DNA of 64,000 bases, from NCBI GenBank assembly GCA_963755375.1, contig CAVWKG010000016.1, forward strand, positions 1,736,001 to 1,800,000. Reading direction: 5' to 3'. Position 1 is the first letter of the stretch, and each line of letters starts with the position of its first letter. Positions 51,086-60,913 of the stretch are shown piece after piece. Below the pieces are notes generated by a model. The model did not search any database, was not told where the DNA came from, and was given only the letters and a program-made list of their open reading frames with translations. The translations under genes were made by a program, and so were the position numbers. This DNA is from Bog-473 sp963755375 (lineage in GTDB: Bacteria; Actinomycetota; Acidimicrobiia; Acidimicrobiales; RAAP-2).

Positions 51086-53182
51086 CTATCCGTGCAAGAG
51101 ACGCCGGCATAGGCCCAGGTCGGGTGACGATCCGGTCACGTCGGCCACCGATACCGGCGATGGGGACCCGCTGGGGCTCACGGCGACGACAGCGGGGCCC
51201 TTTCCGCTCAGATAGTGCACGAACATGGTCGATCCGTACCACGAAACCAAGATCTGGTTGAGCGTCGGGTCCGTCATCACTCCGACACGGTACTGGAGGT
51301 GCTCCTGGGGGGGGAAGTTCCATCCGACGGGGTCCGGCCAGGTGTTGGGGGGAGTTCCGGGGTTCTCGAGGCGGATGTTGAAGAAGCCGCCGCCCGCCGG
51401 TTCGACAACGAGCGTCGACGAGCCGAACCGAAGCAGCGGGACGGCGGTCCGGATGCTTTGAGGCGGCACGTTGAAGGTGATCCCCACGGTGGTGTTAATG
51501 GCTCTCGTCTGCTCGACCGGGATCCATGTGTAGTGCATGATCTGCTGTCCCGGTGAGTCCCAGAACGCAGAGCCGGTGGAGAGATAGAGACCAGTGCATC
51601 CCGGCGCCGCGTAGAGCTGGTTGCCCGGGGCCCAGTACGGAAGCGAGCCACTGCGGATCACGGAGGTCGACTGAGAGCCCGGACTGAGCGACCGTTGAAC
51701 TGTGAGGTAGTTCTTGGCCTGCGTGGTCGTCCACTGCGGATCCGGTGACGCTGCGATCGCGAGGTTGGCGGCGACGCTGAAGAGAGCGAGCACGACCAGC
51801 AGCGAAACCGCCGCGTTCACGACGGCGCGCCGCCGACCGCCGATGCGATGGCAGATGTCGACGAGGCCGACTGCGCTGGCGAGGATGAGAAAGGGGAGCA
51901 GGTCGGCCGAGTAGCGGTTGAAGATGAAGCCGAAGAAGAAGACACCGGCCCCTCCGGCGGCCCCGGCGATCAGCGGTATACGGGTCAGGCTGATGGCGCC
52001 GGAGCCCCGTGGCCTGAACGCCGCCACCACGCCCCAGCAGCTGAGCAGGAAGAGAAGCGGCATCGACGCCGTAATGCTGGCCGTCGGCTGCGTCTGATCG
52101 AGCACCACCTTGCCCACCGGGAGTGGGTAGTGGGCGGGGAGCGTAATGAAGGGGAACGTGCCCGTGAGGTGCAGTCCGGCCGGTTGGAAGTAGGCGACCA
52201 GGGTGCTCGGCAGGAAGTGGAGGCCGAACGGTGTGCCACCATTCACGGCGAGAAAGTACCGGCGATGGGCGTTGACGTGGGTCCATACCTGGTCTTGCAG
52301 TGGGTAGCCGCCGATGGGAGCGCGGTACTTCGCCCAGCCGATGGCGGCCACGACGAGCAGCGGCACCAGTCCCGCGAGCGCGGTCGAGACGGCAAAACGT
52401 CGATCGGTCGGTCGCCTGCGGGCCAGAGCGAGCCAGCCCGCCGCGAGCAGAGCACCGAGAGCGCAGGCATAGCCAGTCGAGGGGCGGTCGAGGTTCGTGG
52501 CGAGCACGAGGCATCCGAGCAGCAACACCCGTCGACGCGAGGGTCGCTCGAGGACACCTAAAAGGGCGAAGAGGACCCCGGTCGTCAGAGCCACGCTCCA
52601 CGCCATGTCCTCGTTGTAGACGTCCGGAGAGGAGGCAAGGTACAGCAGCACGGACCCACCGGTCACCGAAGCTGCGAGCACCCCGTAGCAGGCCGCCTCT
52701 CCCCGACCGAGTGGCACCGGCCCGCGTATGAGGTGGCGTGTTCTCCAGAGGAGAAGCGACGTGAACAGGCCGGTGACAATCCAGGCCAGCAGGAGCGAGG
52801 GAGCCGTCAGCTGCCCGTCGAGACTGCTCGTGACCAGGAGAACCGGCATGCGCAGCAGAGCCGGGAAGAGCCCGAAATAGGTGTACGAGTGACCGCCGTA
52901 GATGAAGGCCTCGATGCCGATCGACCCGTTCGGGATGTACAGGTGACCGTGGAACAACGCCCGCGCCTGGATGTCGTAGAAGTTGTCCGGCGCCACGCTC
53001 CTGAGTGGGTCGAGTCCTCCCGACCAGAGGTCCCAAAGGGTCCAGAGGTACGGCACGGTGATGACGGCGATCCCGATGAGAACGGCCCAGGTGAAGCGCC
53101 TGCGGTTGGCTCCGAGATCTGGGGGTCCCTGGATATCCTCGATTGTCTCGCGAGGCCTGAGGTCGGTGAAGGTGGCGCTCAT
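51086..53182 (-). CDS. GT-C-like membrane protein, ~700-residue family (copy 1)
   Basis: This 698-residue protein has about 12 helices and a ~190-residue outward C-terminal beta-rich part. Conserved features shared with the 53341 gene are WDLWSGGLDPLRSV, NFYDIQARALFHGHLYIPNG (acidic first loop), EAFIYGGHSYTYFGLFPALL, VYNEDMAWSVALTTG, LATNLDRPSTGYACALGALL and PLQDQVWTHVNAHRRYFLA. This suggests a GT-C transferase using a lipid-linked sugar. The two are tandem in the same direction, consistent with gene duplication. Function is not known. Confidence 0.7.
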   Translation of the reverse strand: MSATFTDLRPRETIEDIQGPPDLGANRRRFTWAVLIGIAVITVPYLWTLWDLWSGGLDPLRSVAPDNFYDIQARALFHGHLYIPNGSIGIEAFIYGGHSYTYFGLFPALLRMPVLLVTSSLDGQLTAPSLLLAWIVTGLFTSLLLWRTRHLIRGPVPLGRGEAACYGVLAASVTGGSVLLYLASSPDVYNEDMAWSVALTTGVLFALLGVLERPSRRRVLLLGCLVLATNLDRPSTGYACALGALLAAGWLALARRRPTDRRFAVSTALAGLVPLLVVAAIGWAKYRAPIGGYPLQDQVWTHVNAHRRYFLAVNGGTPFGLHFLPSTLVAYFQPAGLHLTGTFPFITLPAHYPLPVGKVVLDQTQPTASITASMPLLFLLSCWGVVAAFRPRGSGAISLTRIPLIAGAAGGAGVFFFGFIFNRYSADLLPFLILASAVGLVDICHRIGGRRRAVVNAAVSLLVVLALFSVAANLAIAASPDPQWTTTQAKNYLTVQRSLSPGSQSTSVIRSGSLPYWAPGNQLYAAPGCTGLYLSTGSAFWDSPGQQIMHYTWIPVEQTRAINTTVGITFNVPPQSIRTAVPLLRFGSSTLVVEPAGGGFFNIRLENPGTPPNTWPDPVGWNFPPQEHLQYRVGVMTDPTLNQILVSWYGSTMFVHYLSGKGPAVVAVSPSGSPSPVSVADVTGSSPDLGLCRRLLHG

Positions 53183-53340
53183 GTCCCAGAGAGTGGCTCA
53201 ATCGGCCGGCAAATCCGGAAGGTCTCCGGAGGAAACCCCCTGCGCCAGGGATCGTTGACAGCCTGGTTGCCGACGGCGATCCACCGGTCAGTCGCCCGCT
53301 CTCCCATCTGCAGCCTGTCTCCGTCCGATACCAACATCGG

Positions 53341-55467
53341 TCAGCGGTCGCCCACCAGGCTGTGGCAGAGCGCCGTCGGATGGGGCGGCGTCGCCATCGG
53401 GACCTCCGCGACCGTGATGACCGGTGTCGTGCCCGGGGGAGGCTGAGGAGTCGCCCGGACGATGATCGGTCCTCGTCCGGCGATGTAGTGATCGAGGTAC
53501 TGCCACCCGTACCAAGTAAGGACCAGAGAATGGAGATTGGGATCGACGGTGACGGTGAAGCGGCTCTGCGAATGCAGGTAGGTGATGGGGAGGACCCAAC
53601 CGTGCGGTGGGGGCCACGCGATCGAGGTTCCCGAGTTCTCGAGCACGAGGCGCACGGAACCTGGCGGCACCGGCACGAGGACGAGCGACGCCCTGCCGAA
53701 TGTCATCAGCGTCACCGGATGGGTCAAAAGGCTGGGCGGCCGGTTGAACGTGAACCCGATCTCGCGGGTGAAGGCGGGGCTCTGTTCGACCGGCGTCCAG
53801 GTGTAGTGCTCGATCTGTTGGCCCGGCACCGACGAACTGTCGTCACCGCTCGAGAGGTAGAGGCCGGAGCAGTGGTTGACCGCGAACAGCTCGCCCGCGG
53901 GAGCCCAGTAGGGAAGCGGCCCTTGCGTCCGAACGCTGGCACCGAGCGAACCGAGGCTCAGCGACTGCTGGGCCGATACGTACCCTGCCAACTGGGTCTG
54001 CGTGAATTGTGGGACCGGGAACGCCGCGACGGCCACGTTGGCGGCGACCCCATAGGCGGCGAGTGCGCTGAGGCCCCCGAGCGCCCATCCTCGCGCCCTG
54101 CGGCTACGCCCCTCGAGGAGGCGCCAGACCTCGATCATGCCGACCGCCGACGCGACGATGAAGAAGGGCATGAAGTCCGCGATGTACCGCTGGGAGATGT
54201 AGCCCCAGACGACGACCCCGCCCGTCCCCACGACCCCGGTGAGCAGGATCAGCCGCGCCAGACGCACGCGACCGGGACCCCGCCGCCGGAACGCCGTCAC
54301 CGTCCCCCAGACGCCGAGCACGATGAGCAACGGAGCCGTCGTGGTCATGCTGGCCGTCGGGTAGGTCAACTCCATCACCGCCCCGAGGCCTGAGGCGGGG
54401 GACCCGGGCGGGGTGATGAACGGGAACAGCGTGGAGAAGCGGACTCCGAAAGGCTGGAAGTAGGCCCACAACTGGGCAGGGATATGGTCGAGGTTCTCCG
54501 GCTTTCCGCCGTTAGCGGCGAGGAAGTAGCGGCGGTACACGTTGAGGTGGGTCCACACCTGGTCCTGCAGCGGCAGCCCGACAGGAATGCCGAATTTCGC
54601 GTAGTTCACGGCCGCGTTGATGAGGAAGCCAACCAAGCCGATCGCCACTAACGGGATCGCCCAACGACGGGCGGCCGTTCCCCCCTTGCCCAGGAGGAAC
54701 CATGCAGCCACGAGGCCGCAACCGATTGTGGCCGCGTAGCCGCCCGGTGTCCGGTCGAGGTTCGCGCACACCACCAGCACGGCGACGGCGGCCATCTGGC
54801 GCCACGACGGCCGCTCCTGGATGCCGAGCAGCACGAAGAAACTTCCCACGACGAGCGGGATGCTCCAGGCGAAGTCCTCGTTGTAGACGAAGGGCGTCGC
54901 CGCCAGGTAGACGACGACCGAGCCGCCCATCACGCCGGCCATCAGCGCACCGTACGAGGCCGCCTCGGCCCGGCCGACGAGCGCGGTGCCACGGATAAGG
55001 ACCCGCAGCCGCCAGAGGAGCAGGGCGGTGAAGATGGCGGTGGCGAACCAGGCGAGGAGGAGCGAAGGAGCCGTGAGGTCGCCGTCGAGGCGGCTGGTGA
55101 AGAGCAGGATCGGCATCCGGATCAACGAAGGGAAGATCCCGAAGTAGGTGAACTCGTGGCCGTCGTGGACGAACGCCTCGATGCTCAATTGGCCGTTGGG
55201 GATCCACAGGTGGCCATGGAACATGGCTCGGGCCTGGCGGTCGTAGAAGTAGTCGAAGGAGACGCCTCGAATCACGTTGACCTTGCCGGACCACAGGTCC
55301 CACAGCAGCCACAGCGTGAAGGGCAGGGTCAGCGCCGTTCCGGTCACCGCCGCGATGGTGAACCGCCGGCGGCTTACCTCCGCTGGCGAACGCGTCGTGA
55401 AGGCATCCCGGTCCTCAACGCGCCCCTCGTCGACCTGCTCTGGACCGGCGATGGTGGTGGTGGCCAT
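53341..55467 (-). CDS. GT-C-like membrane protein, ~700-residue family (copy 2)
   Basis: This 708-residue paralogue of the preceding entry has the same order of segments: WDLWSGKVNVIRGV, YFYDRQARAMFHGHLWIPNG, EAFVHDGHEFTYFGIFPSLI, VYNEDFAWSIPLVVG, VCANLDRTPGGYAATIGCGL and PLQDQVWTHLNVYRRYFLA, then a C-terminal outward region with TFNRPPSLLTHPVTLMTFGR. ATG 55467 is used, one nucleotide into the stop of the upstream 2OG-oxygenase remnant (TGATG); GAGGGGG lies close upstream. The pair is separated by 158 bp. Confidence 0.7.
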   Translation of the reverse strand: MATTTIAGPEQVDEGRVEDRDAFTTRSPAEVSRRRFTIAAVTGTALTLPFTLWLLWDLWSGKVNVIRGVSFDYFYDRQARAMFHGHLWIPNGQLSIEAFVHDGHEFTYFGIFPSLIRMPILLFTSRLDGDLTAPSLLLAWFATAIFTALLLWRLRVLIRGTALVGRAEAASYGALMAGVMGGSVVVYLAATPFVYNEDFAWSIPLVVGSFFVLLGIQERPSWRQMAAVAVLVVCANLDRTPGGYAATIGCGLVAAWFLLGKGGTAARRWAIPLVAIGLVGFLINAAVNYAKFGIPVGLPLQDQVWTHLNVYRRYFLAANGGKPENLDHIPAQLWAYFQPFGVRFSTLFPFITPPGSPASGLGAVMELTYPTASMTTTAPLLIVLGVWGTVTAFRRRGPGRVRLARLILLTGVVGTGGVVVWGYISQRYIADFMPFFIVASAVGMIEVWRLLEGRSRRARGWALGGLSALAAYGVAANVAVAAFPVPQFTQTQLAGYVSAQQSLSLGSLGASVRTQGPLPYWAPAGELFAVNHCSGLYLSSGDDSSSVPGQQIEHYTWTPVEQSPAFTREIGFTFNRPPSLLTHPVTLMTFGRASLVLVPVPPGSVRLVLENSGTSIAWPPPHGWVLPITYLHSQSRFTVTVDPNLHSLVLTWYGWQYLDHYIAGRGPIIVRATPQPPPGTTPVITVAEVPMATPPHPTALCHSLVGDR

Positions 55468-56065
55468 CACTGACCCCCTCGACGCTCGAAGTCGCCACTG
55501 TTCTCAGGCGTCCAGTCCTCGTTGAGATAGAGGAGGAGGTTCACCCGCCGCTGCCACGAGGACCAACACGGGTGGACGGTGAAGTGAGGGTGGTCGTTGA
55601 GAAACCCACCGGTTGTGGTCCGGTGAAGACCGCCACCGTCGGGCGATGAACTGGGGATGAGGTTCTCCACCCCGATGAGGTCGCTCACGGAGCTGGCGAA
55701 CCTCGGCGAATTGGGCTCGGCCGGACTCTGTTGGAGCGTGGGGCCCCAGATCGTCGCCGGTTCCGTGTTGGAGAACTTCCGCTCGTTGGCGTGTAGGAAT
55801 TGTTCCACTGTTGGGAGTGGAGAACTGAAAATGCCCTGACAGCCCGTTCCGTCGCCGCCGGCACGAGGAAGTCGTCGATCACGATGTGCGGATGGAGATC
55901 GGCCGTTCGGTATCGCGCCCGGAAGCTCTCGAGGTCCTGCTCAAGGCGGTCCAGACCGATGGCCGGAGCGGCGGACTGCCGGTCTTGGAGCTCGTCATCG
56001 GCGACCCCTGCAGCGATGGCCCGAACGATGCCAGCGGCGCTGCGGTAGCAGATGTCGGCGCTCAT
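55467..56065 (-). pseudogene. Truncated, frameshifted 2OG-Fe(II) oxygenase
   Basis: From ATG 56065 the protein reads MSADICYRSAAGIVRAIAAG, HPHIVIDDFLVPAATERAVR and VLHSQQWNN. A one-base change near 55800 moves it into NERKFSNTEPATIWGPTLQQ, PDGGGLHRTTTGGFLNDHPH and RRVNLLLYLNEDWTPENSGD, where it stops. The metal motif H-x-D is H-P-H, and the C-terminal half with the distal His and Arg is missing. It was fused directly to the start of the 53341 gene (TGATG), suggesting a deletion. Confidence 0.75.
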
Positions 56066-56808
56066 CCCCCCGCCGTTCGACGACAGCCCAAGCCTCGGAC
56101 AAAAATTCTCTCGGTCATTGATTCTTCCCCGCACGTGGTCTAGGTCCTTACGTACCCTCGGCCTCAACCTGCCTTGCATCCGCGGGCCGGACCTCAGGCC
56201 TGGGTCCGACCTCAGTTCGGCCCCAGCTTCGGTACCCGCGATCTGCGCGAATAACCGGTTCAGGATGATGAACTGAGCAGCCACAGTATCCCAAAGGCGC
56301 TGACGTTCGCCCCCACGACGAGAACGCGGGGCAAGGTGGGTGCAGGTCGTGCTCATTGGCGAATCGGTTTGTCCAGGAGGCCCGTGACCAGGACAATCCG
56401 ATGCTGACGAGGGGACAATGACTCCGAATGGCAGGACCTCTCGCCAGCGTTACCAGAGTGAAGAAGCGCCGCCCGTGCGCCGCACCCACTGCCGGTTGGG
56501 AACTTGGAGCAACGAGCCAGATCTCGGCCCAGATAGGCGCTATGAAGAAAACCCCCATTCTGTTGGCCACAGCACCGCGGGCTGAAGTTTGCAAATGCCC
56601 CTCCGAAACACACTCCCGCGCACGCAGGACGTGCCTCGACATCGAGCGTGTCAGTGTCGGCGTTGCAAGGTCCAACCCTTGAATCTTCCCGCCCTCGCTC
56701 ACTGAAGTTCCCACCCTTCCCGAGTGAGCTTAACCATCCAGCGGGTTGGACCCCCTTCGATGCTGACGAGCGACGAATGGGGTCCGCTCGAAGGGAGACC
56801 CGCTCCGC
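56066..56808. other. Non-coding or unrecognised sequence
   Basis: These 743 bp contain open frames on both strands but none with a recognisable family pattern or ribosome-binding site. The right part should include the left end of the IS21-like element, whose inverted repeat I could not define. Confidence 0.45.
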
Positions 56809-57600
56809 ATGCTCGCACATGGGGAAGACGTGGAAGCACATGCACTGAGGGGTAGGGGCTGGATTTCCGCGATCGCCCCCATTCGGGCCGGCACCACAAG
56901 ACCGTCCGGGCCGATACCAACTCGGAGAGAGTGCTCGATCAGACGCCGCTCGGCGCCGAATCCGCTCGAGCAGCTCAACGCGTACTTCGCGGCCCGCGCT
57001 TCGTCGACGACGGAAGTCTGGGCTTCTGCCATCGATGAGGAAGTGCGACCGCTCGGCTACGCGCTGAGCTACCGGAGCTTCGTCTGCCGGATGCGCAAAC
57101 GGCGCTCCGGGCGACTGGGGGTATGGGAGGTCAAAGGACGCGACACCCTCGAGATCTGTCATCTGCTGGGTGAAGCGATCCGATGGGATTGGTCCGAGCG
57201 CCTCGGTTCGCCCTGGGGTGCGACGACCTACGTCCTCTTGGGCTCGTGGCCGCACTCAGACAAGGTGCGCGGCGTGCTAACCGATCGGATGGGACCAGGC
57301 CCGTCTGATAGAAGCAATCGAGGCGATCCGGTGTCTCGATGGGACGGCGAGGTGTAGAGGACCGACCGCTGGCCACCGCGATCGCGCCCGGGACGCGCGA
57401 CATGCAACCTTCCTTCGCTCCTGTCGCCAAGCACTACGGGGCGGTCGTCGAGCGCTGCCTACCAAGACCGGGGCAATCGCAAGGGTCGGCCAAGTCCTCG
57501 CTGCGCTTCGTCTCGGGACGCTGGTGGCGCACTGTGGCGGTGGCCCCCGACGAAGCGCAGCGCTGCCTCGACACCTTCAGCTCGAGTATTGCCTTCCCTT
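56809..57600 (+). pseudogene. IS21-family IstA transposase remnant
   Basis: Forward frames together give DVEAHALRGRGW and ISAIA, HHKTVRADTNSERV (HTH region), LEQLNAYFAARASSTTEVWA, SYRSFVCRMRKRR, GEAIRWDWSERLGSPWGATT (first Asp of the DDE core), YVLLGSWPHSDKVRGVL, IEAIEAIRCLDGTAR, then QPSFAPVAKHYGAVVERCLP and SSLRFVSGRWWRTVAVAPDE. The order is that of IstA. At least three frame changes and a missing C-terminus and istB show it is dead. Confidence 0.75.
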
Positions 57601-58165
57601 GGATAGCGCTTGGCTTGGGGCATGGATTACGTGCTGGTTGTTCACAACCAGACTCTTCATGACGCCCAGCTGGCTCGGCCTGAGGGGTTCAGACCGAGTC
57701 GGCAACACCGCCGAGACGACGGGCCTCATCCGCCGCCGCGACCAGGCCGGCCGGTGAACCGGCGACTGCAGTTACCACCCCAATCGCGTACCCAAGCGGT
57801 CAGCTGACGATTAACTTCAGTTCTCCTTTTCGTGGATTCCTAGGTGCTGCTCTACGACCCTTAAACGGTCTGAGAGCTCGACTTCGGTCCGCAATTGGAT
57901 TCCAGACTCATGGATGCGTTTGCGGCGCCCAGTCGCACCATCGGCCGTTCAATCGGCCGCAACAGAGACACCACGGTGTCTACGCCTCCCCAAATTGATC
58001 GCAAATGGCCCGAAGGATGTCTCCGTGCGGGCGGACGTCGACGTCATGGCCAGCGCAGTGCTGCGGCATGATCTCATGCGTGGGTGGCCGCCCTTTTCCT
58101 CACTGACCACCTAGCGGAGATGCGCATAGTCCGCTGGACAAGTCAGGAATCGCGTCGACGGACCG
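57601..58165. other. Intergenic region with a perfect 18-nt palindrome
   Basis: No gene is supported in these 565 bp. A perfect inverted repeat CTGGTTGT-TC-ACAACCAG lies at 57634-57651, which may be part of the mobile element end or a terminator-like hairpin without a U-run. The rest shows no recognisable signal. Confidence 0.45.
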
Positions 58166-59980
58166 TCACGAACCAGTACGCTTCTTGTTCTCCACGCGCA
58201 CCTCGAGCAGAGGGGTCCTGGCCGATCGACCTCCCGAGTCACGGACGGTGGCGTCGATCGTGTAGCTCCCGTTGGGAACTGTCGAGGTGTTCCATCCGCC
58301 GATCCAGCCGTAGTTGCTCTGATAACCGGTGCTTATGGTGGCGCCTTCAAGGCCCGGACCACTGAGGACGTAGTCAACCTTCGTGACGTCATACGCGTCG
58401 TTGACGACTATGTCGAGGAACTGCCTGCCGTGAAGGGTTGAGCCCTTGCGAGGAGTGACCCAGGCCGCGCTTGGCGGCGGAAACGAAAAAGGCCCTAACG
58501 GCCTTTCGCTTAGGTACCTGGCCGCGTCGCTGGTGGCGAAGAGGCTCAGGTGATGATCCCTGGCGATTGTGACTTGACGGCGAAGCCACTGAGGCGATTC
58601 CAACCCGGAGTAGAGGAAAAAGCTGACGACCGGGTCCGGGTACTGGTTGGCTCTGACGGTCACCAGTCCCACGGAGAGGCGGTTCTCGTGCACCACTCGC
58701 GCCTGGGTAATGCCGTTGCCCGATCCGAGTATCACGGTGATGACGATCCCTATGCCGACGACCGCTCTTGCGAGGGCGAACAGCGGATCGAAGTGGACTT
58801 GCCGCCGTCCACCAGTGCGTCGGGTCAGCTGCGGAAGTTCTGACGATTGCAGCTCGGGGGCGAGGGGCGGGTCGAGGACGGCGAGGTACAGACCGACGAG
58901 GATGAGAATGGCAAAGACCGTGTAGCGATACTCGTCGGTGGTTCCGAAGACGTTTGTAAATCGACCGTACGCGGTCAGTCCCGAGAAGAGGAGCCCAAAA
59001 AGGATCAGCGAGAGGGCGAACGGACGGCCTCCCGTGGTCGTCCTCTCCCGAGGAGTGAACCGCACCAGCGCCCAGATCGCCGTCACGACCAGCACCGAGC
59101 CGAAGACCGTCACCACGACGCCCGACTGAGTCTCTCCCAAGATGTCCCCCACGACCCGGACGAAGAAGGTGAGCAAGGGTGCCGGGTCGTGAAGCAGGAC
59201 CTGGATCGGCGGCTGGGAGCCGTTGAAGTCGTAGCCGACGAAGTAGATCACGCCGACCAGGACGGCGGAGCCGATCCAGGCAGAGGCGAGGTGACCGGGC
59301 CGGCGCCTCAGGTAGATGAGCAGGAGGCCGGCCGGCCACACGAGCAAGCCCTGGATCGACGAGAAGCTCGCGATGACGGCTGCGGCGATGGCACATCCGA
59401 AGACGGGCCATCGCTGCGGCTCCTGGTCCAGGAGGAACAAGGCCAGGGCGACGGTCAGAAGCACCAGGTACCAGGCCATCTGGAAGCCCCAGAGGGTGTT
59501 GCCGGCCTGGGCGAGCGAGAGCAGCAGGAACGCCACCGGGCAGTACCAGATCCACCGCCTCTCCGGTGAGCGACGTTTGTGAGCGCAGATGACGAGCGCC
59601 GTGGCGCCGAACGCCATGAGGGCGCTCAGGTACTCCTCGGTCACCACATTGAAATGAGTGGTGTAGGCGAGGGCCAGGACGATCAGGTTGGGGAAGAAGA
59701 TGCGGTTCTCATTGTGCTGTGTCCACAGCGTCGAGAAGTGGAGGGAGCCCGAGTACGCATGACCGATCAGGGCCACGTCGTTCCATTGGTCCAGAAAGAT
59801 GACGTTGACACTGTAAATGTGGATCATCCAGAGATAGGACACCGCGGGGATGGCGAAGCCGAGGAAAGTGGCGACGGGGATCAGCCACGACCGCCAGTCC
59901 GAAGACGGTGACGCAACCGCTCTGCGGCCAGGAGATCCCACATCCTTCGTCGCTGGTGACGACGTCCCTGGATCGAGCAA
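58166..59980 (-). CDS. GT-C-like membrane protein with C-terminal Ig-like domain, paralogue C
   Basis: This 604-residue paralogue of 49242-51038 has the same features: SVNVIFLDQWNDV and STLWTQHNENRIFFPNL, about 11 helices, and the Ig-like tail (GSTLHGRQFLDIVV, YDVTKVDYVLSGPG, NTSTVPNGSYTIDATVRD). A TTG at 59980 is the start, with GGGAGAG five bases upstream, aligning with the ATG of paralogue B. DNA from 59382 to 59710 differs from the B copy at one position in 329, while the flanks and the C-terminal half are clearly diverged. It stands alone between decayed genes. Confidence 0.72.
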   Translation of the reverse strand: MLDPGTSSPATKDVGSPGRRAVASPSSDWRSWLIPVATFLGFAIPAVSYLWMIHIYSVNVIFLDQWNDVALIGHAYSGSLHFSTLWTQHNENRIFFPNLIVLALAYTTHFNVVTEEYLSALMAFGATALVICAHKRRSPERRWIWYCPVAFLLLSLAQAGNTLWGFQMAWYLVLLTVALALFLLDQEPQRWPVFGCAIAAAVIASFSSIQGLLVWPAGLLLIYLRRRPGHLASAWIGSAVLVGVIYFVGYDFNGSQPPIQVLLHDPAPLLTFFVRVVGDILGETQSGVVVTVFGSVLVVTAIWALVRFTPRERTTTGGRPFALSLILFGLLFSGLTAYGRFTNVFGTTDEYRYTVFAILILVGLYLAVLDPPLAPELQSSELPQLTRRTGGRRQVHFDPLFALARAVVGIGIVITVILGSGNGITQARVVHENRLSVGLVTVRANQYPDPVVSFFLYSGLESPQWLRRQVTIARDHHLSLFATSDAARYLSERPLGPFSFPPPSAAWVTPRKGSTLHGRQFLDIVVNDAYDVTKVDYVLSGPGLEGATISTGYQSNYGWIGGWNTSTVPNGSYTIDATVRDSGGRSARTPLLEVRVENKKRTGS

Positions 59981-60269
59981 TGTCTCTCCCTGATTGAGGA
60001 ACCCGCTAACCGATCGCCTTCGGGCACCTTATCCGCTCCGCTGGCGCGGGAGGGCCTCTGGTTCGGCCGGCCTCGGCCCGGCCGGCGGTTGGCGAGAGAC
60101 GGCGCGGCGGACCGTGCAAAACCGGAAGGTTGATCGCGTCTCAACGAAGGCGGGCAGCATCGCTTACCACAACTCTCTGACCCTGTTCCCAGTCCTTAGC
60201 GCGCGGGTCAGTGTTTCGCATTTCGTCGGCCTGAGTTCGCAGGCGATCGCTGGGTGCCCGAAAAGAGCG

Positions 60270-60601
60270 CTCCTCTACAACGCTTACAAGGGGATGCAAT
60301 CCGAAAAGGGCGCAAACGTGTAGAACACGGCCCTCTTGATCGGGTGGGATGATCCGGGAAGAACCTACGACCACGTCCCCCCGAGCGGTCCTACGTCCCG
60401 ACCCGGCCGCAGCGGCAGGCGGAGTTCGGCTTCAAGTTCGACCGTTCCGACCACCGGGTCCCTGCGATCATGGTATCGCCCTCGGTTGAGCCGGGTTCGG
60501 CGTACTACGAGGAGTACCGCCACAACTCACTCATCGGCACTGTCCGGGAGCAGTGGGACCTCGGGAAGCCCTTCACGGGACGAGGCGCCGCGAATGTTTA
60601 G
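60270..60601 (+). pseudogene. Phospholipase C / phosphoesterase C-terminal remnant
   Basis: Forward frames give YNAYKGMQSEKGANV-stop, NTALLIGWDDPGRTYDHVPP, then EFGFKFDRSDHRVPAIMVSP, VEPGSAYYEEYRHNSLIGTV and REQWDLGKPFTGRGAANV-stop. These match the last third of bacterial phospholipase C/AcpA-type phosphoesterases in order (TYDHVPPP, FGFKFDRLGVRVPA, HxSLI, REQWDL). One internal stop and one frame change are present and the N-terminal two thirds are missing. Confidence 0.72.
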
Positions 60602-60913
60602 GAGTCCATTGTTGGGCTGGTGGCGACGACGAAAGGGCATCGGCACCGGCCTGGCCCCGGGTTGGCCTGACGGTCAGGGAGTGGTAAGCACGTCGGCCCT
60701 GTCCACGAGTTGCGGGCGCATCGTCCCGCGGCAGCGGTGCGAGCACCTTCATGGGCGGACGCGGGCCAAACACCTCCACCGCGCGTCTGGTGACGTTGAT
60801 CACATTGCCGCTGGCACTGTGCTGTGTCGTATTCTCTTGCCCTTTAAGACTGTCCCGACAACCAGACCAATGACTCTTCAGGGTGAAGGTGCTGTGGGAA
60901 CAGGACCACGGGC
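60602..60913. other. Intergenic region
   Basis: These 312 bp separate the phospholipase remnant from the end of the acyltransferase gene. No gene or clear hairpin is seen. Confidence 0.45.

Noticed and set aside
51495..53201. Second long reverse frame over the 51086 membrane gene
   Set aside because: It is a shifted shadow with no hydrophobic segments or motifs; the real frame has the helices and paralogue conservation.
56353..57255. Reverse frame of 300 codons over the IS21 remnant
   Set aside because: It has no family signal and is antisense to clear IstA motifs on the forward strand.
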